Assembly (NCBI GenBank): GCA_017828975.1 | Contig: JAGAJN010000020.1 | Coordinates: 1-64,000, forward strand | DNA from: Oscillospiraceae bacterium | GTDB taxonomy: Bacteria > Bacillota > Clostridia > Oscillospirales > Ruminococcaceae | DNA: 64,000 nucleotides | Reading direction: 5' to 3' | In this document: one piece after another, positions 17,742-27,897 of the stretch | Layout of the letters: every line of letters begins with the position of its first letter | Position numbering within the stretch: position 1 is the stretch's first letter | Translations under genes and position numbers: made by a program | Notes under the pieces: generated by a model | What the model was told of the DNA's origin: nothing | Databases searched by the model: none | What the model saw: only the letters and a program-made list of their open reading frames with translations

Positions 17742-17785
17742 AAAACCGTCACAGCTTCCATTTCAAAGCTGTGACGGCATTTTTT
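17741..17785. terminator. Bidirectional terminator between the DnaC-like gene and gatB
   Basis: A perfect 12-bp inverted repeat (17746-17757 and 17766-17777) with an 8-base loop. T-runs follow on both strands: TTTTTT at 17780-17785 on plus, and the complement of AAAAAA at 17740-17745 on minus. It serves both converging operons. Confidence 0.9.
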
Positions 17786-19220
17786 ATTCGTTTACAAGAC
17801 GAGTAACGATTTCCTTCATAAGTCCGGGATTTGCCTTGCCCTTTGAAGCCTTCATGCACTGTCCTACAAGATAGCCGAGAGCGTTTGTCTTGCCGTTCTT
17901 ATAGTCGTTGATAGACTTCTCGTTTGCAGCCAGAACTTCCTTTGCAATAGCTTCCAGAGCGGAGGTGTCGGAATTCTGCGAAAGTCCCTTTTCTGCGATT
18001 ATATCGGCAACCTCCTTGTCCTCTGCAATAATTGCTTCGAATACAGTCTTGCCTGCCGAATTGGAGATGGTTCCCTTTTCGATCTCGGCAACCAGGTCGC
18101 AAAGTCTTGCAGCGGTAAGAGGAGTGTCAAGAATGCTCTTTCCCGTATCGTTCATATACTTGGAAATGTCCGCAAGTATCCACTTTGCAATGCTTTTGGG
18201 ACTGCCCTTACCTATTGCAACGCAAGCGTCCATGAGAGCTGCACGGTCAAGGCTTTCAACTATAAGCGAAGCATCTACACGGCTGAGTCCCATTGTCTGA
18301 ACATATCTCTTAAGCTTTGCATTAGGCAGCTCAGGCAGCGAATCCTTAAGCTCGGCAACCTTCTTTTCATCAACAACAATAGTCAGCAGGTCGGGCTCGG
18401 GAAAATAACGGTAATCCTGTGCATCCTCCTTGGAACGCATGGAAATGCTCATTCCCTTTACATCGTCCCAACGGCGTGTTTCCTGAGTTACCGTGCCGCC
18501 GTTTTCAAGAATTTCTATCTGACGCTTAGCTTCGTACTCAATGCCTCTTACAGCAGCGGAGAAGCTGTTTACATTCTTCATTTCGCAGCGTGTACCGAAC
18601 TTGTCCGAACCCTTGGGGCGAACAGAAACGTTTACGTCGCAGCGGATAGAACCCTCCTGCATCTTACAGTCGGAGATGTTGATATACTGGAGGATAGACT
18701 TGATGGTTTCAAGGTAAGCCTTCGCCTCTGCAGAGCTTCTCATATCAGGCTCGGAAACGATCTCGATAAGAGGTACGCCGCAGCGGTTCAGGTCTACCAG
18801 AGAGCCTGAAAAGGAGTCATCGTGCAAAAGCTTTCCTGCGTCCTCCTCAATATGAATTCTTGTTACGCCGATAGTTTTTACAGTACCGTCGTCAAGCATA
18901 ACTTCCAGCTTGCCGTTCTGACAAAGAGGTACCTCTGCTTGAGAGATCTGATAAGCCTTCGGCAGGTCGGGATAGAAATAATTCTTTCTGTCCTGCTTGC
19001 AGACGTTGTTTATTGTACAGCCGAGAGCATGTCCCATCTTTATAGCATACTCTACGACCTTTTCGTTAAGTGTGGGCAGAGTTCCGGGCATACCCATGCA
19101 AATGGGGCAAACCTGAGTATTTACCTCCAGACCGAATGCGTTTTTGCAGTCGCAGTATATCTTTGAGCGGGTGTTAAGCTCTGCGTGGACTTCAAGTCCG
19201 ACTACTATTTCATAATCCAT
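17784..19220 (-). CDS. gatB: Asp/Glu-tRNA(Asn/Gln) amidotransferase subunit B
   Basis: Subunit B of GatCAB, which converts Glu-tRNA(Gln), and where needed Asp-tRNA(Asn), to the amidated forms. 478 residues. The N-terminus is EIVVGLEVHAELNTRSKIYC; the zinc ligands appear as CDC and CPICMGMPG, followed by the GatB cradle and C-terminal YqeY-like helical and tail domains. AAAGGAG precedes the ATG. Last gene of the ligA-unknown-gatC-gatA-gatB run. Confidence 0.97.
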   Translation of the reverse strand: MDYEIVVGLEVHAELNTRSKIYCDCKNAFGLEVNTQVCPICMGMPGTLPTLNEKVVEYAIKMGHALGCTINNVCKQDRKNYFYPDLPKAYQISQAEVPLCQNGKLEVMLDDGTVKTIGVTRIHIEEDAGKLLHDDSFSGSLVDLNRCGVPLIEIVSEPDMRSSAEAKAYLETIKSILQYINISDCKMQEGSIRCDVNVSVRPKGSDKFGTRCEMKNVNSFSAAVRGIEYEAKRQIEILENGGTVTQETRRWDDVKGMSISMRSKEDAQDYRYFPEPDLLTIVVDEKKVAELKDSLPELPNAKLKRYVQTMGLSRVDASLIVESLDRAALMDACVAIGKGSPKSIAKWILADISKYMNDTGKSILDTPLTAARLCDLVAEIEKGTISNSAGKTVFEAIIAEDKEVADIIAEKGLSQNSDTSALEAIAKEVLAANEKSINDYKNGKTNALGYLVGQCMKASKGKANPGLMKEIVTRLVNE

Positions 19221-19236
19221 TATCCTTCAGCTCCTT

Positions 19237-20700
19237 TCAGACAATTTTCGGGATATTTCCGAAACCGCCGACAATGCTTTCGTAAGCGTTTGCGGCATCA
19301 AGCAGAGTCTGCTCTCTGAAATGTCCGCCGATAAGCTGCATACCGATCGGCATGCCGTTTGCAGTCTTTCCGCAGGGAACGCTTATAGCAGGCAGACCTG
19401 CAATGTTTATGGTAACCGTACAAATATCGGTAGCGTACATTTTCAGAGGATCGCCCATATTTTCGCCAATCTTGAATGCGCCGGAAGGAACGGTAGGTGT
19501 TGCAATAACATCAACATCTGCAAATGCTTCGGAGAATTCAGCCGAGATCTTTTTCTGCATAAGCTTTGCCTTCTTATAATAAGCATCGTAGAAACCGCTG
19601 CTGAGCACGAATGTACCGAGCATTATTCTGCGCTTAACTTCATCGCCGAAGCCTTCACTTCTGGTCTTTTCGTACATATCGATAAGGCTGTCATAGTTCT
19701 CTGTTCGATATCCGTATCTTACACCGTCAAATCTTGCAAGGTTCGAGGAAGCTTCTGCGGAAGAAAGGATATAGTAAGAGTTAAGCGCATAAGCTGTGCT
19801 GGGCAGAGAAATTTTCCTGACCTCTGCGCCGTTCTTTTCAAGAAGCTTAACAGTCTCCATAACAGCGTCCTTGACCTCTGCGTCAATACCTTCACCGAAA
19901 TATTCATCGGGAATACCAATCTTCAGTCCCTTAACGTCATTTTTGAGATTTGCCGCATAATCGGGATATGCAATATCCTTGGAAGTAGCGTCCATCTTGT
20001 CGTGACCGCATATAAGCGACTGAACCATTGCAACGTCCTTTACGGTGCGTCCGATGGGACCGATCTGGTCAAGAGATGAAGCAAACGCAACAAGTCCGAA
20101 ACGAGAAACGCTGCCGTAGGTAGGCTTTAATCCTACAACTCCGCAGTAAGCGGAAGGCTGACGGATAGAGCCGCCCGTATCTGACCCGAGAGCCACAATC
20201 GCCTCTCCGGAAGCAACCGCAGCAGCCGAGCCGCCGGAAGAACCGCCGGGTATTCTTGTAAGGTCGTGGGGATTCTTGGTTTTCTTAAAATAGGACGTTT
20301 CCGTTGAAGAACCCATAGCAAATTCGTCCATATTAAGCTTACCTGTAACTACCATTTCAGCGCTGTTGACCTTGTTCATAACAGTCGCATTGAAAGGCGG
20401 AACATAGTTATAGAGCATCTTAGATGAGCATGTCGTAAGTATTCCCTTTGTGGAAATATTGTCCTTGATTCCGATAGGGATACCTGCCAGAGGGTGAAGC
20501 TCTTTTCCCTCAGCTATCATTTCATCGACCTTTTTAGCCTGTTCACGGGCAGACTCCTCGCAAACGGTCACATATGCTTCTACGGAAGCTTCGGTTTTGC
20601 CGATACGTCCGAGAACTGATTCGGTAATTTCAGCGGCACTGCATTCCTTTGCTTTGAGCATCTCAGACAGTTCAAACGCTGATTTTTCGTAAAGTTCCAA
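19237..20700 (-). CDS. gatA: Asp/Glu-tRNA(Asn/Gln) amidotransferase subunit A
   Basis: Amidase subunit of GatCAB that releases ammonia from glutamine. The amidase-signature triad is visible: Lys in GIKDNISTKG, cis-Ser in GSSGGSAAA and the nucleophile Ser in GSDTGGSIRQP. I choose a TTG start at 20700 because AAGGAG (20709-20714, overlapping the gatC stop) lies 8 bases from it. The in-frame GTG at 20707-20709 sits inside that ribosome site. The protein is then about 487 residues, beginning MELYEKSAFELSEML. Coupled to gatC upstream and gatB downstream. Confidence 0.95.
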   Translation of the reverse strand: MELYEKSAFELSEMLKAKECSAAEITESVLGRIGKTEASVEAYVTVCEESAREQAKKVDEMIAEGKELHPLAGIPIGIKDNISTKGILTTCSSKMLYNYVPPFNATVMNKVNSAEMVVTGKLNMDEFAMGSSTETSYFKKTKNPHDLTRIPGGSSGGSAAAVASGEAIVALGSDTGGSIRQPSAYCGVVGLKPTYGSVSRFGLVAFASSLDQIGPIGRTVKDVAMVQSLICGHDKMDATSKDIAYPDYAANLKNDVKGLKIGIPDEYFGEGIDAEVKDAVMETVKLLEKNGAEVRKISLPSTAYALNSYYILSSAEASSNLARFDGVRYGYRTENYDSLIDMYEKTRSEGFGDEVKRRIMLGTFVLSSGFYDAYYKKAKLMQKKISAEFSEAFADVDVIATPTVPSGAFKIGENMGDPLKMYATDICTVTINIAGLPAISVPCGKTANGMPIGMQLIGGHFREQTLLDAANAYESIVGGFGNIPKIV

Positions 20701-20712
20701 ATTATTCACTCC

Positions 20713-20982
20713 TTAATCCACAATTTTGGGAACAACAAGACAGCCTGCCTGCACCTGAGGTGCATTTTTCATAAGCTGCTCTCTTGTGTATTTGTCGGTA
20801 ACTTCAACGTCCTCTCTGAGCTTCATTGCATTGTTTACATCGAGAGTAAGCGTGTCATCAATATCGGGAAGCTGCTCCACCATATTAACGATGGACTGCA
20901 TATCCTTTTCAAACTTCTCGATCTTGTCGTCCTCGATTCTCAGACGTGAAAGCTTTGCTATATGCTTTATATCAATATTCAA
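20713..20982 (-). CDS. gatC: Asp/Glu-tRNA(Asn/Gln) amidotransferase subunit C
   Basis: Small subunit that clamps GatA to GatB; 89 residues, the normal size. The typical start is seen (KHIAKLSRLRIEDDKIEKF), followed by NMVEQLPDIDD and the C-terminal VVPKIVD. The start codon is TTG at 20982, which overlaps the end of the preceding cysteine-containing ORF by 11 bases. AAAGGA inside that ORF lies 10 bases upstream. There is no in-frame ATG nearby. Translation therefore probably depends on the upstream gene. Confidence 0.93.
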   Translation of the reverse strand: MNIDIKHIAKLSRLRIEDDKIEKFEKDMQSIVNMVEQLPDIDDTLTLDVNNAMKLREDVEVTDKYTREQLMKNAPQVQAGCLVVPKIVD

Positions 20983-21706
20983 TCAAATTCATTCCTTTCT
21001 TTGTAAATAATACATCTCGGCAATTTATAGGTCTGCCGAAAACATCTTCGTTTATTTCACCTTTAAGATACTGAGTTTCATATTGTAGCATTTTCAGTTT
21101 ATCAACACCGACAATTTCAGCTATTTCCACTATCTCAAAAATGAATTTTTTATAAAATTTGTCAACATCTATTTCCATTGACATTTCAATCAAATTGATA
21201 AGAATGTCAAGCGTCACAACTATTTCCCATCTGGAATTCAGATAAAATTCCAGAAGCTTCTTTTCGGTTTCGGAAAACTGCGACATATCAGACAATTCAA
21301 GTGCTCTTTTAAAATGCGGACATTTATAGTAATGTGAGCATACCTTTGCATTAGTTTGGCGGTATCTGATAATAGAAACACTTTCATTGTTGAAATTCCT
21401 GTCCCGCTGTATATCCTTGCCATTGAAATCGGTGCCTTGCAGATAACATTTGTAACATGATTTATTGAAGCCCTTGAATCGTGACAGATCAATAAGTGTA
21501 TGGGGCGGATAAAACCCTGTGCTTTCTCCAAACTGCGGAAGATACCGAAAATCCTCTGTATATCGGAAAAGCTGTTCAAAAGCAAACATCCACCGCTGAG
21601 GTCTATCCCCTGCTGCAATTATAATATCACGGAAAAACTGTACGCCTGCAACTACTGTTCCAATAACAGTCATACCGCTGAACTTTTGGAAAAGCTCACT
21701 GTCCAT
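20972..21706 (-). CDS. Hypothetical cysteine-containing protein between ligA and gatC
   Basis: A 244-residue protein I do not recognise. Four cysteines form a C-x2-C (C84, C87 in KSCYKCYLQG) and a C-x5-C (C123, C129 in KVCSHYYKCPHFK), which could bind a metal or an Fe-S cluster. The C-terminal third is helical (WEIVVTLDILINLIEMSMEI, FEIVEIAEIVGVDKL). The start lies 4 bases after the ligA stop, with GGGGTGA upstream, and the end overlaps gatC. Parts are AT-rich (23% GC in 21121-21180), unlike ligA or gatB, which hints at transfer or relaxed selection. Its operon partners are housekeeping genes with no obvious link. Confidence 0.75.
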   Translation of the reverse strand: MDSELFQKFSGMTVIGTVVAGVQFFRDIIIAAGDRPQRWMFAFEQLFRYTEDFRYLPQFGESTGFYPPHTLIDLSRFKGFNKSCYKCYLQGTDFNGKDIQRDRNFNNESVSIIRYRQTNAKVCSHYYKCPHFKRALELSDMSQFSETEKKLLEFYLNSRWEIVVTLDILINLIEMSMEIDVDKFYKKFIFEIVEIAEIVGVDKLKMLQYETQYLKGEINEDVFGRPINCRDVLFTKKGMNLIEY

Positions 21707-21710
21707 AATG

Positions 21711-23759
<2,049 letters not shown>

Positions 23760-23793
23760 CAACTGCGTTTAGTATACGCAGAGCATTGTGAAA

Positions 23794-24744
23794 TTATTTT
23801 TTTAGTGCAACAGCAGCCTTTGCCTTCTCAGCAATATTCTCTGCGGAAAGTCCGAATTCCTTAAGAAGCTGAACTGCGGGTCCTGAATGACCGAATACAT
23901 CGTTTACGCCGACCTTGATAACGGGAACGGGGCAGCACTCAGTAACCGCATCAGCAACAGCAGAGCCAAGTCCGCCGATAACGCTGTGTTCCTCGGCAGT
24001 AACGATAACGCCTGTTTCTCTTGCTGCCTTGCAAACGATCTCCTTGTCAAGGGGCTTGATGGTGTGAATGTTGATAACTCTTGCATTGATGCCGTCAGCT
24101 GCGAGCATATCGGCAGCAATCAAAGCTTCATTTACCATAAGGCCTGTTGCGATAATGGTCACATCGCTGCCGTCCTTAAGCTGGACACCCTTGCCAAGCT
24201 CAAACTTGTAAGTATCCTTGTCATTGAAAACAGGAACAGCAAGACGTCCGAAACGCATATATACAGGACCGTTAAATTCCAGAGCAGCAGCAACCGCAGC
24301 CTTTGCCTCAACGTCATCTGCCGGACAAATAACTGTCATACCGGGAATAGTTCTCATAAGAGCAATATCCTCGTTGCACTGATGAGTGGCACCGTCCTCG
24401 CCAACGGAAATACCTGCGTGAGTTGCTCCTATCTTTACATTAAGATGAGGATAGCCGATAGAGTTTCTAACTATCTCAAAAGCTCTGCCTGCCGCAAACA
24501 TTGCAAAGGAGCTTGCAAAAACCTTCTTGCCTGTGGAAGCAATACCTGCTGCAATGCCCATCATATTTGCTTCTGCGATACCGCAGTCAAAGAAACGCTC
24601 GGGACATGCTTTTTTGAAAATGCCTGTCTTGGTTGCAGCAGCAAGGTCTGCATCAAGAACGATAAGATCGGAATATTTCTCGGAAAGCTCAGCAAGAGCC
24701 TCACCGTAGCTTTCTCTGGTAGCCTTTTTAATTACATCAGCCAT
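23794..24744 (-). CDS. Transketolase, C-terminal subunit
   Basis: Second half of a split transketolase (non-oxidative pentose phosphate pathway), 316 residues. It contains the pyrimidine-binding domain (LDADLAAATKTGIFKKACPERFFDCGIAE is the region; the key Glu follows as DCGIAEANM) and the C-terminal domain ending VFGHSGPAVQLL. GGAGGG lies upstream of the ATG, which is 5 bases from the end of the N-terminal subunit gene. Both are needed to form one active site. Split transketolases are common in Firmicutes and archaea, so this is a normal gene pair and not a frameshift. Confidence 0.93.
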   Translation of the reverse strand: MADVIKKATRESYGEALAELSEKYSDLIVLDADLAAATKTGIFKKACPERFFDCGIAEANMMGIAAGIASTGKKVFASSFAMFAAGRAFEIVRNSIGYPHLNVKIGATHAGISVGEDGATHQCNEDIALMRTIPGMTVICPADDVEAKAAVAAALEFNGPVYMRFGRLAVPVFNDKDTYKFELGKGVQLKDGSDVTIIATGLMVNEALIAADMLAADGINARVINIHTIKPLDKEIVCKAARETGVIVTAEEHSVIGGLGSAVADAVTECCPVPVIKVGVNDVFGHSGPAVQLLKEFGLSAENIAEKAKAAVALKK

Positions 24745-24749
24745 ATTGA

Positions 24750-25592
24750 TTAACCCTCCAAGCCTTTCAGTGTTTCGTTAAGTTCCTTCATAGCCTGCTC
24801 ATACTGCTCGGCGTTGGGAGCAGTACCGTGCCAGCCTACCTGATTTTCCATAAAGGAAACTCCCTTGCCCTTTGTACTTGTCTGGACAATAGCAACAGGC
24901 TTGCCGTTTATCTTTTCTGCTTCATCGAACGCTCTTTCAATATCATCGAAATCGTGAGCATTCATAGTGATAACATGCCAGCCGAATGCCTCAAACTTGT
25001 CAGTGATAGGCATAGGAGAGCAAACATCTGTGATCTTTCCGTCGATCTGCAGACCGTTGTTGTCAACGACAGCAACCAGATTGTCCAGCTTGTTATGAGC
25101 TGCAAACATAGCAGCCTCCCAAACCTGACCCTCTTCGATCTCACCGTCACCGAGAACTGCGTAAACCTTATAGCTCTCATTGGAGATCTTGCCGGAAAGA
25201 GCCATACCGCAGGCAGCGGAAATGCCCTGTCCGAGAGAACCTGTGGACATATCAACACCGGGGGTGCCCTTCATATCGGGGTGACCCTGGAGCATAGCAC
25301 CAATATGTCTGAGAGATTTAAGCTCGGACTTATCGAAAAATCCTCTTTCAGCAAGTACGGAATAAAGTGCGGGAGCGCAGTGTCCCTTAGAGAGAACTAG
25401 TCTATCTCTCTCGGGCATTTTGGGATTTTTGGGGTCTACATTTAGCTTTGCAAAATATAAATAGGTCAGCAGATCGCAAATGGAAAGTGAGCCGCCGGGG
25501 TGACCCGATTTAGCATTGAAAACGCCTTCTATAACACCCATTCTTACCTTGCAGGCAGTAGCCTCAAGCTGTTTTCTGATCGTAGCGTCCAT
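24750..25592 (-). CDS. Transketolase, N-terminal subunit
   Basis: Thiamine-diphosphate-binding half of the split transketolase, about 280 residues. Visible features are SGHPGGSLSICDLL, SKGHCAPALYSVL, GSLGQGISAACGMAL and the GDGEIEEGQVWEAAM...VVDNN motif for Mg-ThDP. The ATG at 25592 is preceded by CGGAGGT; a longer in-frame reading upstream runs into the HAD phosphatase gene and is not needed. It is immediately followed by the C-terminal subunit gene. Confidence 0.94.
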   Translation of the reverse strand: MDATIRKQLEATACKVRMGVIEGVFNAKSGHPGGSLSICDLLTYLYFAKLNVDPKNPKMPERDRLVLSKGHCAPALYSVLAERGFFDKSELKSLRHIGAMLQGHPDMKGTPGVDMSTGSLGQGISAACGMALSGKISNESYKVYAVLGDGEIEEGQVWEAAMFAAHNKLDNLVAVVDNNGLQIDGKITDVCSPMPITDKFEAFGWHVITMNAHDFDDIERAFDEAEKINGKPVAIVQTSTKGKGVSFMENQVGWHGTAPNAEQYEQAMKELNETLKGLEG

Positions 25593-25596
25593 ATTT

Positions 25597-26430
25597 TTAC
25601 CTCCGATTAAAATTATCATTATTGATTATGTATTCAACAAGCTCTGCAATGGCATTTTCCTCGCAGGAGCTTCTTAACACCACATCTGAAGACCTCTTTA
25701 CAATATCCTGTGCGTTTGACGGGCAAGCACCCAAATCGGCTGCTTCTATCATTGTAAGGTCATTGTCGTAATCGCCCGCAGCAGCAATTTTGTACTTATC
25801 AAAGCCGTAATCGCTGCGAAGCTTTTTGAGTGCTGTGCCTTTTGAAATATCAGTCGGCAAGATCTCGTAAAATGTTTTGCTGGAAACAACGAAATCAACA
25901 CCCGAATATTTCTTTGAAGCGACAAAGTCTACGACCTTCGGAATAAGCCCCTCGGGCATTGCAAAAAGCACCTTGAACCAGCCGTCGGGAATGTCCGAAA
26001 GCTGTGCGTGTATAACAATATCCTCGGTATTGGAAATTTTCATATGATAACGTTCCTGCTCGTTATCTCCGATAACGTATATTGAATTTTCCATATCTAT
26101 CTCGGCGCTTACTTCGGGAAATGATGCAAGTATTTCCGCAATGATCTGCCTTGTTTCAAGCGGGAGCATCTTTGACCATAAAGCCTTCTTTTTATCGCAG
26201 TCGTAGATAACACCGCCGTTGCAAAGAATTATGGGCAGGTCGGGGTGAAGATCGTCGAAATACTGCCTTGCGGACTCGTAGACACGTCCCGTTGCAATGG
26301 AAAATTTTCCGCCCATACTGCGGAATTTTGCTATCGCCGAAATGTCCTTCTCGGACAGCACCTTGCTTGCGGGAAGCAGCGTTCCGTCCAGATCGGTCAT
26401 AAGAAGATAGCCGTCAAGATTTGTTTGCAT
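25597..26430 (-). CDS. HAD-superfamily phosphatase (Cof type)
   Basis: A 277-residue Cof-type haloacid-dehalogenase-like phosphatase. Motif I is TDLDGTLLP near residue 12-20, motif II the SIATGR region, and motif IV AAAGDYDNDLTMIEAA, with a C2 cap domain between. The family dephosphorylates sugar phosphates, FMN, PLP or other small molecules; the substrate here is unknown. The gene lies 1 base after the RluD-like gene and 4 bases before the transketolase subunit gene, which fits a sugar-phosphate role but does not prove it. Confidence 0.9.
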   Translation of the reverse strand: MQTNLDGYLLMTDLDGTLLPASKVLSEKDISAIAKFRSMGGKFSIATGRVYESARQYFDDLHPDLPIILCNGGVIYDCDKKKALWSKMLPLETRQIIAEILASFPEVSAEIDMENSIYVIGDNEQERYHMKISNTEDIVIHAQLSDIPDGWFKVLFAMPEGLIPKVVDFVASKKYSGVDFVVSSKTFYEILPTDISKGTALKKLRSDYGFDKYKIAAAGDYDNDLTMIEAADLGACPSNAQDIVKRSSDVVLRSSCEENAIAELVEYIINNDNFNRR

Positions 26431-26431
26431 A

Positions 26432-27352
26432 TTATAAATTCCTTAAACCTGAAAGTATTTTTTTGAAGTAATCGGGAAGCTCACTGTCAAATTCAAGATA
26501 TTCGCCGCTTATAGGGTGAACAAAGCCTATTTTCTTGGCATGCAGACATTGTCCATCTATACCCTTATACGGTCTGCCGTACACCTCATCTCCCAAAACG
26601 GAGTGACCGATATATGACATATGAACTCGTATCTGATGAGTTCTCCCAGTTTCAAGCTTTAGTGAAACAAGCGAATATCCTTTGAATTCTTCCAGAACCA
26701 TGTAGTGCGTAACTGCTCTTTTGGAGTTTTTGTCGGTAACGCACATTTTCTTTCTGTCGGTCTGATGACGTCCTATGGGATAATCAAGAGTCCCCTGCGG
26801 CTCTTTCAGATGTCCGCAAATGACAGCTTGGTATTCTCTTGTAAATGTGTGATTTTTTATCTGCTCAGCCAATCCAACGTGAGCTGCATCGGTTTTTGCA
26901 ACTATCAGCAGCCCGCTTGTAAGCTTATCTATCCTGTGGACAATCCCGGGACGGATAACTCCATTTATTGAGGATAATCTGCCGCTGCAATGGTACATAA
27001 GCGCATTAACAAGCGTTCCGCTGTAATTTCCTGGTGCAGGGTGAACTACCATTCCCTTTGGTTTGTTGACAACCAAAAGGTCGTTATCCTCGTAAACTAT
27101 CTCCAGCGGAATATTTTCGGGAGATACGTCCAGCAGCTCGGGTTCGGGAACATTTACCGAAACAACATCACCGTTTTTGACGGTAAAGCTGCTCTTTGTA
27201 ACTGTCTTGCCGCCGACGGAAACTGCGCCTTCCTTTATAAGCTTCTGCAAAGCCGAACGTGTCAGACCACTGCCGCATTTCTCGGAACAAAGCCATTTAT
27301 CAAGACGTTCTGCCGTTTCGATGTCCTCAGCGATAAACTCAAGAAGCTCCAT
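26432..27352 (-). CDS. RluD-family 23S rRNA pseudouridine synthase
   Basis: RluA/RluD-type pseudouridine synthase, about 306 residues. An N-terminal S4 RNA-binding domain (LTRSALQKLIKEGAVSVGGK) precedes the catalytic domain with the Asp in VHRIDKLTSGLL; VVNKPKGMVVHPAPG and ETGRTHQIRVHM are also present. The ATG at 27352 has GGGAG 8 bases upstream and overlaps the lspA end by 14 bases; a longer frame would run back through lspA. The lspA-rluD pairing is conserved across bacteria. The exact target uridines are inferred from family only. Confidence 0.93.
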   Translation of the reverse strand: MELLEFIAEDIETAERLDKWLCSEKCGSGLTRSALQKLIKEGAVSVGGKTVTKSSFTVKNGDVVSVNVPEPELLDVSPENIPLEIVYEDNDLLVVNKPKGMVVHPAPGNYSGTLVNALMYHCSGRLSSINGVIRPGIVHRIDKLTSGLLIVAKTDAAHVGLAEQIKNHTFTREYQAVICGHLKEPQGTLDYPIGRHQTDRKKMCVTDKNSKRAVTHYMVLEEFKGYSLVSLKLETGRTHQIRVHMSYIGHSVLGDEVYGRPYKGIDGQCLHAKKIGFVHPISGEYLEFDSELPDYFKKILSGLRNL

Positions 27353-27845
27353 CTTCGGCACTCCCGTTTTCTGTTTTGTCACTCTTTCTGCCCTCGATAA
27401 AAAGCAAATAGACAATGTACATTGCAACACCGCAGACAACAAGAATATCCGCAAAATTGAAAATAGCAAAACGGAACATTCTTACTTCAAGATAGTCCAC
27501 AACATAACCGTTAGCAATTCGGTCGATAAGATTGCCGATACCGCCTGCGATAAACATGGTGAAGCTTGTTACAGCTATCGGGTGCCTGTCCTTCATCTTA
27601 AAAAGATATATTGCACTGAGAATAAGCATAATTGCCGTAACTCCGATAAGAAGCCATCGCTGTCCGCTGAAGCTGGAAAATGCAGCCCCCGTATTCTCGC
27701 AATAGCGCAGTCCCAGAACATCGAAATCCCCGAACTTGATAAGATCCTTAGGAATTCCGTCACTCAAATATTCAACTGCCAGATGCTTGAACCATTGATC
27801 GACACCGACCAGAACGGCAATTGCCGTTAAAATCACAAAAACCAT
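27339..27845 (-). CDS. lspA: Lipoprotein signal peptidase (signal peptidase II)
   Basis: Integral-membrane aspartyl protease that removes signal peptides from prolipoproteins. 168 residues with four hydrophobic segments. Conserved motifs are DQWFK near residue 16, ENTGAAF near 50, the catalytic Asp in GGIGNLIDR (D108) and the second Asp in FNFADI (D133). AAAGGA precedes the ATG. It sits in the conserved ileS-lspA-rluD order, after a hairpin that separates it from ileS. Confidence 0.96.
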   Translation of the reverse strand: MVFVILTAIAVLVGVDQWFKHLAVEYLSDGIPKDLIKFGDFDVLGLRYCENTGAAFSSFSGQRWLLIGVTAIMLILSAIYLFKMKDRHPIAVTSFTMFIAGGIGNLIDRIANGYVVDYLEVRMFRFAIFNFADILVVCGVAMYIVYLLFIEGRKSDKTENGSAEDGAS

Positions 27846-27860
27846 AAAAATCCTTTAAAA

Positions 27861-27886
27861 CCGCCGAAGCCTTTCGGATCCGGCGG
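27861..27886 (-). terminator. Hairpin between ileS and lspA, possible attenuator
   Basis: On the minus strand CCGCC pairs with GGCGG and an inner GAA with TTC (the two arms are 27861-27870 and about 27877-27886), followed by TTTT. It ends 4 bases before the lspA ribosome site, so it may reduce read-through or occlude translation. Confidence 0.55.
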
Positions 27887-27897
27887 CTGAAAACTTT

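Noticed and set aside
23794..25592. A frameshifted transketolase
   Set aside because: Two proteins with separate ribosome sites and complete half-domains are the known split form, not a broken gene.
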